A DNA stretch of 64,000 nucleotides, taken from Lunularia cruciata (Eukaryota > Streptophyta > Marchantiopsida > Lunulariales > Lunulariaceae). The notes below the pieces were generated by a model. It searched no databases and was not told the origin of the DNA. It saw only the letters and a list, made by a program, of their open reading frames with translations. The stretch covers positions 34,787,001-34,851,000 of the forward strand of contig OX419755.1 of assembly GCA_948567375.1 (NCBI GenBank), read 5' to 3'. The position numbers and the translations under genes are program-made. This document shows positions 55,087-64,000 of this stretch, piece by piece; position 1 is the stretch's first letter; each line of letters opens with the position of its first letter.

Positions 55087-58000
55087 ATCCTCCTTTGCCA
55101 CCTTGTCTTCCATGACTTGGAGCTCCTTTACCACCTACCATAGTAGCTCTACCACTTTGTAACTCCAAGTGAAGGTCAAAGCATTAGTCACTAGTGTGAC
55201 CAAATCTGTGGCAATGGTCACATTATCTTTGTGTTGGCTATCATGCACCAGAGGTATCATGTCCACTACCCTTAGTACACTCTACCTTGTGGTGAGGTCC
55301 ACCACAAGTCCAACAAGCAACACCACCACTCATTGGCTACTATTGACCTAAAAATAAAAGTAAGGGTCTAGCTACACTAGGCCTTCCACTCTCTCTATAG
55401 GATCTGGGCTATCCATTCTATCTTCAAAAGCCAACATAGCGTGATGAACTTTATTGCACTCTAGAAGAAGTAACAAGTATGGATGAAGTCTCCGTGCCAA
55501 ATCTAGATGTCACCACTCTCCCTTTTACCATGTTGAACTCAATGTGCTAATCCAAACTAAAGACCATTTACATAGTAGGTGAAGTAGCCTATAACACCAT
55601 AGCATCATGTACTCTACATTGCAACTCCTTGTCCAAGATCCCATACCAAAATTGGACTGCTTGAGCCTTAGTAATTCCCTGAGTGAAACTGATCAACCAT
55701 CTCATATGAGTGTATGCCTTGTGTAGGCTCTCTCCACTCTAATGGAACTCCTACAAGCTCTTCAACTTGGCAATCTACACTCCCTAATAGTTTTGCCTCA
55801 AGCATTGGAAGAACTCCACCATGGGGTTAAACTTTGGTCCTACACCAATTCTTGTAGTGGTACGCCACTCATAGCATCACCATCTCCAACTAGTGCACCT
55901 CCATTAGATCCACCAACACTACTAGAGCTAGAACTCATGGGCATTGCCAATCTACCCCTGCAATTGAGCTTGAAGTGATGAAGATGTAGTTTAGAGACCA
56001 ATGTTATCTTCATAGCTCAATTCTTTCAAGTGAAGTCTCGTGAATTCATGATAGTCATCCATCAGTGGACTCTCCAAGTGTTGAAAAAACCCCTTCCATG
56101 CCATGAAAGGTGTGAACAAAATCAGGTTTTGCATCTATTGTAGATCACACCAACTATCAAACTCCATGATGAAGTCATCCAACTTAATGGTATCCAATGT
56201 ACAAGAGTAGCACTTGGAGCCTTTGGAGGCACCATAAATCTTATCCAATCCCACAATAATGGTACAAACACACCCAGTGCACTCTCAACTAAATCAACTC
56301 TTATATCAAACTCCAACTCAAAGTCAATCTCCTTCCTTATTGGGACTTGAGATACAGGCTACTACCAAGTGCCACTCCAAGTAAACCCATTATATACTAC
56401 AATGATATCTCCTCTAGAATCCCCAAAGAACTCCATTGTGACAATGTAACTCAAATAGAAATTGTAACCACCACAAGTATCTTACCAAGGATCACCATCA
56501 AGTGCCACCACCAACTGAACACCACTCACTAATGTAGCTCTAACTACAACAACTATTCTAAGGGAAGCCCAACTTGTAACTTGCCATCACAACATGCACT
56601 CTCACGATCATCAGGTCATCCCTTCTTGTCTCATTGGAGAGAAATATGAGTAGTCTGATTGGTCATCACTCTAGCCACATTACCAAGAGCACACCAGAGC
56701 ACCAATGCTCTAAAATCATGGCACCTCACACAAGTTTGATGCAAAAACAAGAAGCAAAGAATGGAAGGGGTCTAATCACAAGAAGTCTAAATAAAACCCT
56801 CCATTTCATAAATCAACACCTGACTAACTCTTCCACCATTTAGCATTTGACAAAATATGAGTGTCTTCCTACTTCTTAAACCAAGATTACCAAGAATGGG
56901 ATTAAATTGCCTTTCCTCACCAAAGCTACATGTGTATAGATATAAGTGGAACAGTCACTAGGACAACAAGTGAAGGTGGACCAGTTGGCTTGGGCACTAG
57001 TCTAAGAACTAGAGATTTGGTGTTCAAACCTTATTGTGCACAATCTACAATGTGTGTAGATTTTGCCAAATGGTGACCAAAACTCATCCAAACTAGTTAA
57101 CTTCATGCTAGCCAACTAGCACTCTAGCCCTATAACACCCATTTGTGCATGTGTGTGGTATTGTGATATTTAGCTTGGTATTACAAGTACTTAAGAGATA
57201 TTATATATAGAGATAAAGGATGGTTCTATATTAGTCATGGTTAGCTAAAGTTAGTCATAGCTAAGATAGAGGGGACCTTACTTTAGAGGAAGTAGAAAAG
57301 ATGAGCACCACTATTTTGGATTTAAGTGTGTTGACTTGGTATTATTCCTAGGTGTTTGGCTTTGAGGAAAGAGTTGAGAACTCTTGGGCCCGCAAGCCTT
57401 TTTGTTTTGGATTCTTCTTTAGTCCAAGGATAGCTCATGTGAAGGAATCCTTGACTTAGTGGTTGGGTCAAGATAAGACCACATGCTTAGAGGAATATGC
57501 CCATGTGAATGGATATTCCTTTCTACTTTTTGACTTTATTTGACTTTTAGTTATTACGGTAATTAGTAACTTTGGTACGTAACTATTTCACAAGTATATA
57601 AACAAGGGGTGATGAGGTACTCATCATACTTTCATTTGCAACTATCTCTCTCTCATTGAGTTCTCTAGTGAGCAATGTCTTGAGTCTTGGAGTGTTAGCC
57701 TTGGAGGAGTATGATAGAGTTGGGGTTCCTTGTCTTCTTAGTCCATGGTGCGCTACCATAATAGCCATCAGAGGTTCATCTTGACTGAGAGACAGGCCGG
57801 CTCATAGCCCATAATCCTATGCCTCAAAATTCAGCCAAATGAGACCTTTCTTCTTGCCAATTTGAACCCTCTCCAAATTTGGCCAACTCAAGCACTAGTT
57901 AGGGCACTTCGAAGCAACTCCTCCAACTTTATACAACCTCCACCGATTTGACAACCTCTTCTACAATTTGCTAACCGCCAAATCCTCCATTAAATCTTAA

Positions 58001-58808
58001 CTCCAGCCAAATCGGGATGATGGGGATCTCCAAATCCCTAATTCGAGGAGATTGGTTCTCAATTCTACCTTCAATTTTGCGCTTCAAGCTCAATTTGCAC
58101 CAAATTGCACAAAGCTTGATTTGACCTCTTGGGCTCAAAATTGCACACCCATTGTCTCAAATTGACTCCATTCTTAAAAATTTGGCTAGCTTTTCCACAC
58201 ATCGTATGCCCCACTACCAATTCTACATCAAAGTGTATAGAGTTTTTGCACACAATCACTCTCAAGGAAATTTGAACCACAATCAAAGTACCAACAATCA
58301 GCTAAGCTTGGAGATACCTCCAACACCCTCAATTCTTGCACCCATTTTCCCATTGACTCTCACTTCATTGACATGATCAAGTCATTCTTCCACTCAAATC
58401 ACATTCAAACATATCTATACTTGATCATTCACTCAACACTCTACTAACAATCGGGCACTCATTATAGTTAAGCCACACCCACTCTAGCTAAGAGATTCCA
58501 AGTAACACTTGTCGGCCTCTGTCCATCATAGCTAAGAACTCGAAGGCTCAACATCATGGAAGTGAGCTCTCTAGAGTTCTACTTCAAAGGTATACCCCTC
58601 TACTTGACTAGATCTCCAGCCCTAATAGTGCCACCTACCATAAGAACGGTGCAAGTGGTGGTGTGTCCTACCATGTGATTAGTAACCCTAACATAAAATC
58701 GAACCGCCAACAAATAATCCATGAATAATTATCAAAATACATATAATTACCAACACTATCACTCTAGCATTCGAGTAACCTAGCTTCGGCCCCACAAATA
58801 TCATGACA
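55087..58808 (-). mobile_element. Family B copy 4 (B4), partial
   Basis: Begins at 58808 with a terminal A repeat (about 58375-58808, start TGTCATGATATTTG), then leader with a tRNA-like block, a family C solo LTR (57131-57806) and gag (56316 down to about 55090: ELEFDIRVDLVESALG-like start, a zinc-knuckle region near 55200). It is cut at 55087 by B3; the remainder is not found in the window. It is the oldest member of the right-hand stack; AAGG at 58809-58812 is one candidate flank. Confidence 0.75.
57131..57806 (+). repeat. Solo LTR of family C
   Basis: 676 bp, TATAACACCCATTTGTGC to GCCGGCTCATA, homologous to the family C LTRs over its full length. It is flanked by a perfect 4-bp duplication GCCC (57127-57130, 57807-57810). 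The uninterrupted B leader in B1-copy (GGGCTAGAG) confirms the empty site. The terminal TG and CA are both changed by transitions. No internal region remains, so it is a product of LTR-LTR recombination. Confidence 0.92.
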
Positions 58809-58812
58809 AAGG

Positions 58813-61800
58813 TTAGAAATTTTCATAACGCAAATGGACTAAAAGAATCATAGGTGGATGCATCCCAATTTTGATTACTAATCACTATTTTGAAAGCAAG
58901 TAATAGTGAACCTAAGTTTTGATCTAGAATTATTTTCTAATTATATGGAATTTTTAGTTAGTGCCCTAGTGACCCTAAGTTTGATAATTAATTTAGAAAC
59001 CGAAAAGCACGGTGGTATGCCATGGGTTATTCTAGAAGGTACATGGTTTGTCTGCATCGCACCTATGCCCATTTTCAGGTTTGGGACCCGAAACTAGTAT
59101 GTATATAAATTGGATAAGTATTATTGTATATTTACCTTTAAAAGAAGACGATCATCTACTATAGTAAACTACAGTAAAAGTGTGCGAACCCCAAACTGCA
59201 CAGGAGACGGGACGACAGGCGAAGATGGGGATGGGGGAAGTTTATGCCACGCGGTATAACTAGTCCTCAACAAGATATTGCCTTGACTTGTAAAAAGAAA
59301 AACTCTCTAACTGGGCATTTCAACGGAAAGAAAACTGCATAGGAGCTTATGGCTCCGACGCAGTTTTGGGTCGAACGGCGTACGTGCTTTGCCCATGTAA
59401 AGTATCCTTTAGAGTGGATTAGACGGAGAGCTGTAAGTAGACGGGAAAGCCAAAGGAACGTTGGAAAGTTTAGAGGCAGCCACGTAGCATATGTACATAA
59501 GATATTTTCGTTTGCGAAATAAGGACCCTTCATTTACATCCAGCGACAGGGGATCGAATACTCGTGCTTTGGGTTAAAAACTTGGAGGTAAGGAGGCATA
59601 CCGCTAGCCTTCCTTGTGGTAGCGGACTACTACCCTCCGGTTAAAATAAGGTCGTCGGTCATCATGCTGACACCCCCGAGCCACAACTTCTGATACTACA
59701 GTACTGTAGATCACAGTCAAATATCCATTACATTAGGGCGTATCACATAAGAAATGGTATATTTCCACCGCATGTGGAGTGTGCCGTGTTAGGAAAATCG
59801 TATGGTCATCAATAAAATTTGAAATTAAATCGAACCGCAACCAGGTCATCTTGAATCCTCGACGATCCGTCGTCCGATTTCCATGACAGATTACAGAACC
59901 TGAGGTCGGTCGAGGAATGAAACGCACGTATATCCAACGTGCTCGTTCCGGGTTCAGCCCAAATTTACCGTGGTAAATTCTAGACCAGCTTACAACAGCG
60001 TAGTTCCGTGGTCCCACTCTCTGTTCCGAATTTCTTGAAGTCCTTCATTTATATTACTAGTTGAATGCATTTTTTAACGTTTTGAAATGTTCTATTTTTT
60101 ATTGAATTTCAAACGAACATTTCAATATCGATTACCATCTAGCACTTTGTGCTTTGTATTTTGTGTGTGATACAAAAGAAAGTTGTTTATCCAGCCATGC
60201 ATGCATAATAGGATTAATTCTGAAGTTTGGACAGGATGAGGAGCAAGTTGGTAAAGTGCAATTGTTAAAATTTTATTCAATCAAAAGTCGCATTAGAATG
60301 GTTATTTATTGATTAAACAAATTCACGGCGATTAACTTATAGACTACTGGGCCCTTTTTATCTCTAGATTTCATTTTTTGTTAAAATATAGATCACCGAA
60401 ATATGGAGTTTACAAGAAAGCATGAGTCGTCGAATTTATGTAGATAATAGTGATAACCTATGAATTCATCGGTTTCATAACGTATAGTTTGATAAGCTAA
60501 GTTAATACACATTACATACAGAGATATACTTCAGGTTTTTGTCACCTCTGCTTTTGTTCAATTTTTTATATCATCTAAACCTAAGAACATTCAAAACGAG
60601 TTCTATATGTACGATAATAAGGAGTGTTTTTTTAATAATTTGGCTAGATTTCTTTAGCAATTTTGTAATAATAAAATTTATCTTTTATAAACTGCACATA
60701 ATTTAAAAACAAATTCATTTGTTGTTGTGGTCTAGCTTAAAATCTATCAAATGATTTAAGTTTCAAAAAATCTAGAACTTTTACCTTTTGAGGTGTCTCC
60801 AAAATAAAGAAAACCCATTTATATATATATAATAAATAATACCATATGATAAGAAAATTAATAAAATTATTTGATATTATATGATAAATAAAGCATTAGT
60901 GGGCCCTTACATATTCTGAAACATAAACTAATCGATCTATCGACACCCCAAGTTGGCAAGAAGATACCTTTGTATTCTTTGACACCTCACACTCCGACAT
61001 ATTATCCATTTTTTCATCATTGACAATGGCGGCTCCTTAGTGGCAAGCCTGATACTCGAGCAAAGTAATATACTCCAAAACAAACATAGAAGAATAGAAT
61101 GTACTATAAAGTGGAAAGAAAAGGGGAAAAAAGAGGCATAAAAGTATGGAAGAAGGACAAAAATCCAAACCAAAGAAAACGCTAATGACCACCTAAAGGT
61201 ATCGTCTTAAGAAATCTACTGTTAAATTGTACGACAGAAATCATCTAAAGTTAAATGATGTTCTTATTAATATATTTACCCGGGGCGACGCCTATAACAC
61301 CATAGAAAAGAGAATACCCGACAGATGCTTTTATCTCGAGATTTTACCTTAGCTTCCAATAGAGCTGAACAAAATTTCTTGTTAATTCTTTCGGCCGAGA
61401 TCGGTAACAATCTCAAAAGTTTAATATTTCTACGTAACTCAAGGTATTATTTTTGGTTAAATATTAATAGGTACCGAAACTCTAATTCCTGTTTTCAAAT
61501 TCTAATTCTTTATTTTTGGGTCAAATTTTCATCCCACCCGAAAAATCTGATGTTTTATGGCTGAACCCAAACCCATATTTCTTATTTCAGGCCGAAGTCC
61601 TTATTTAAACCCGTAAATCTAGGTTCTTCTCGGTGAACTACAATCCGGCCGAAAGTTGTATCTCTTGTGCTTCGACTTAAATTGTCCATCCGGCTCCAAA
61701 GTCGAATTCGTTCTGTTGCTTGTTGACCTCCAGTTCGTCCACAACGCCGAACAGAACTTTTCGTGCAGTTTGAAAATGTAATTTATTCCGGTTGAACTCG

Positions 61801-62664
61801 CGGCAGGCCGCAACTTCAGCCCGAATTCTTCGCTCGAATTGAAATTCTATTTTCTTTCGCTTCGAGCTGAATCCGAATCTCGAGTAGATCTTATATATTA
61901 AGTTGTAGTTCCACCCATCCATGTCCATCGCAAGTTAGACATGGATGATCTGTTCTTCTGAAGCAAACCATTCCACTTAAAATTTTACATTTCTATATGA
62001 ATTCAACCCATCGTCATTTCCTAAACCATTCAAGTGAGAGTTAACTCAGAAGCACTCAATCACTGAAAGTTCCAGTCCGTTTCGAGTTACCACGAATAAA
62101 GTGCAGGCCATGTTCTATGTGAAATTGGACAATTTAAGTATAACATATAACTATAAGCATACATAGTGGCATTTGCCACTATGTATGCTTATAGGGTATT
62201 ATTATCTATAAAATATAAAATACATATATAAAATACTTATTATTATCTATAAAATATTAATTTATATAAATTAGAAGAAAAATAATTATACTAAAATACA
62301 TTTCTTTGGATATTTTGATTGATTGTACACCATACCATGTGTATATCTTAGATGCTTTAGATTAAATTCCTCCTATCGATGCTATTGAAATTTAACTTCA
62401 TTTTACTCTCTATGATTTTCCCTTGTGCTTAATTGGGTCTTCACGTCCTTCTTGTTATCCGATGCGGTAACCTCTCTTGTTAAATTATAAGGGTATAGCC
62501 TAGTTCTTAGAATAAGTAATTGCCAAGTAGGACTCGCGTGCTACATCACGCTGAATTGTATTTATTAATTGTCTCTATAACCTTGAGTTATCGTTGAGTC
62601 CAAGTGCTAACTTTGGGATACTGTTAAATCGTGTGGTTCTACACTAGATGCAGCGGCGGTCCAC
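58813..62664. other. Right flank, AT-rich low-copy DNA
   Basis: No retroelement domain was recognised. Short open stretches (58906-59097, 59267-59533, 59733-60017, 61619-61928) have no recognisable domain. GC rises around 59.2-60.0 kb and 61.6-61.9 kb, which could mark old exons or a different repeat. A perfect palindrome lies at 62151-62194. The rest is AT-rich with TA and TAA runs near 60825-60900 and 62205-62270. Confidence 0.4.
62151..62194. repeat. Perfect 44-nt palindrome
   Basis: Arms 62151-62171 and 62174-62194 are exact 21-bp reverse complements (outer CTATAAGCAT, inner GTGGCA) around TT. Immediately right is a TATTATTATC-rich tract. It could form a cruciform or a hairpin transcript, or be the end of a small foldback element. 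Confidence 0.9.
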
Positions 62665-63291
62665 ATGACACGGTGTCCTTTTGGAGGACAGAGGATAGCT
62701 ACCCATGATGCCATTAGAGACATAGTGTTTGCTATGGCACGAGAGAGTGGATACTTGGCTTGGAGGGAGCGTTCGTATGCGTTGCAGATGACACGTGTCA
62801 GGGCAGACTTATACTTGGTCCGAGATGATCAGGTGACAGTAGCGGATGTCGTGGTGACGGACCCTACGCGAGATACAGTTTCGGAGGGAGTGATTACCCA
62901 TCCCCCTGGATGGGCGGCGAGTGCAGCAGCAGGTCGCAAGGTCTCCAAGTACAGGGGCATGCAGCGAGGTCACCTCTTTGTTCCTCTAGCCTTGGAGTTA
63001 TATGGAGCGATGGACACGGCATTTGACACATTTGTCAGGGAGTGCGCGAGGGCTTATCATGTTAGGCGGCAGGGGGTACCACTCTCACTCTCATACTTTG
63101 TAGCTTACTTTAGACAGTGTGTATCCATTGCTCTACAGAGGGCAGTGGCTGGTGCAATCCATAGGAGAGCAATCACATTAGGTGATGTTTCTTCGGATGC
63201 TCCAGTTGTGTGTAGACCGTACGACTTGCATAGCTCGGATATCTTAGGTGCGGTAGGGCAGATTTCTCATACAGACTCTATTGGGGCTTAG
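62665..63291 (+). CDS. Intact 208-aa ORF resembling a retroelement-associated nuclease-like domain
   Basis: Uninterrupted ATG-to-TAG frame, more GC-rich than its surroundings. Ordered blocks: RCPFGGQRIATHDAIRD, RADLYLVRD, VTVADVVVTDPTR, ASAAAGRKVSKYRG, FVPLALELYGAMDTAFDTFV and ALQRAVAGAIHRRAI. This layout (Asp, a beta-strand VADVVV, then RKxxKY and FVPLALE) resembles the C-terminal domain after reverse transcriptase in some LINE-like proteins, possibly a PD-(D/E)XK-like fold. There is no RT nearby, so it is either a relic of such an element or a domesticated single-domain gene. Many charophyte and bryophyte genomes seem to carry such isolated ORFs; I recall this only in general terms. The function is not known. 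Confidence 0.6.
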   Translation: MTRCPFGGQRIATHDAIRDIVFAMARESGYLAWRERSYALQMTRVRADLYLVRDDQVTVADVVVTDPTRDTVSEGVITHPPGWAASAAAGRKVSKYRGMQRGHLFVPLALELYGAMDTAFDTFVRECARAYHVRRQGVPLSLSYFVAYFRQCVSIALQRAVAGAIHRRAITLGDVSSDAPVVCRPYDLHSSDILGAVGQISHTDSIGA

Positions 63292-64000
63292 CCCCATGTT
63301 ACCTTTTTTGTCTCTCCCTTGTACGGCTTGATGGGGTCTTCCCATCCTTCATTTTTCCTACGCGGTCGCCTTTTTTCTTGATACTGTTAAATCCTATCTG
63401 TAAGTTATAGGATAGATTCTGGATTCAATTTTGAATAATTCCAGTGGCATAACAAAGAAGTTGGTCTTCCGTACATTATTGGAGGATCGGGTGTACAGGA
63501 CAACCCAAAGACTATTATGAACTTCGTCTCATAACTGAATTAATTTAGTAACATTAACGGATAATGAACCATTAAGATGGAGTGCCGAGGAAGGGAGTTG
63601 AATAGAATAGGTTATATGCACAGATCTATATATTACCATTAACTTGCAAATGATGATGATTTCAAGGATGAGCAGAAGAAACAGCTGCTTCGACTTTCTA
63701 TCTCTATAGTCTTACATTGTTTTAAACGCATACACGTTTGAGTAAAGTTTCAACGTATATACTCAGAAATTTATTACACATACTAACGAAACTGATTAAA
63801 ATTTAAGGGTTCAATTCCAAATTAAAACAATGTTGGCTGTGAATTGACAATACTGAATATGTTAAACGTAAGATGATTTTCACTCAATTTTCTTTAAAAT
63901 AATAGAATCTTAAATAAATTATGTGCAAGTATATTATTTTTGTTTGATTTGCATAAGCATTAATCTCTAAGTTTAATCAAATATCCCTTTTAGGTTGCTT
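63292..64000. other. Right end of window, non-coding
   Basis: Probably the 3' region of the ORF ending at 63291, followed by AT-rich sequence with no gene or repeat that I can recognise. Confidence 0.4.

Noticed and set aside
59530-59560. B-box-like GGGGATCGAATAC as a tRNA gene
   Set aside because: No partner A box or acceptor stem could be found around it.
1-64000. CRISPR arrays, operons and bacterial signals
   Set aside because: Introns, plant retrotransposons and plant proteins show nuclear plant DNA; no spaced direct-repeat array exists.

Overview
The window reads as nuclear DNA of a land plant: a small gene island, then about 50 kb of nested LTR retrotransposons, then AT-rich flank. 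The spliced genes have short GT-AG introns and typical plant proteins. A nuclear copy of plastid rps8, which to my eye looks bryophyte-like, and an isolated nuclease-like ORF of a kind I associate with mosses and charophytes suggest an early-diverging plant. That lineage call is inference and is weak.

Gene island (1-8.9 kb). There are three host genes: a plant RING-HC protein with C-terminal membrane helices (567-1268, +), ribosomal protein eL33/RPL35A (3042-3996, -, four exons) and the rRNA methyltransferase EMG1/NEP1 (4571-6866, +, seven exons). The last two are reconstructed exon by exon. They lie head to head across 574 bp that carries a telo-box, so two ribosome-production genes appear to share a promoter region.

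Retrotransposon nest (about 8.9-58.8 kb). Three families can be separated. Family A is a Ty3/gypsy chromovirus with an integrase chromodomain. Family C is a canonical Ty3/gypsy element with 692-bp LTRs and a primer site of the tRNA-Asp type. Family B is the unusual one: gag, zinc knuckles, protease, a C5-cytosine DNA methyltransferase, reverse transcriptase, RNase H, DDE integrase and a terminal PHD finger. Its ends are not ordinary LTRs. The best copy (43603-53206, -) is arranged A1 - genes - B1 - A2 - B2 and is flanked by a 4-bp duplication.

Insertion order on the left and centre: unclassified repeat-rich DNA, then A2 (-), then A1 (+) inside A2, then B1-copy (+) inside the primer-binding site of A1, then C (-) inside B1-copy. 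On the right: B4 (-), then B3 (-) inside B4, then B2-copy (-) inside B3. B3 also holds a plastid-DNA insert and B4 a solo LTR of family C. All retroelement reading frames are broken by stops and frameshifts, mostly transitions.

Right flank (58.8-64 kb). AT-rich, apparently low-copy DNA with a perfect 44-nt palindrome at 62151-62194 and one intact 208-codon ORF (62665-63291).
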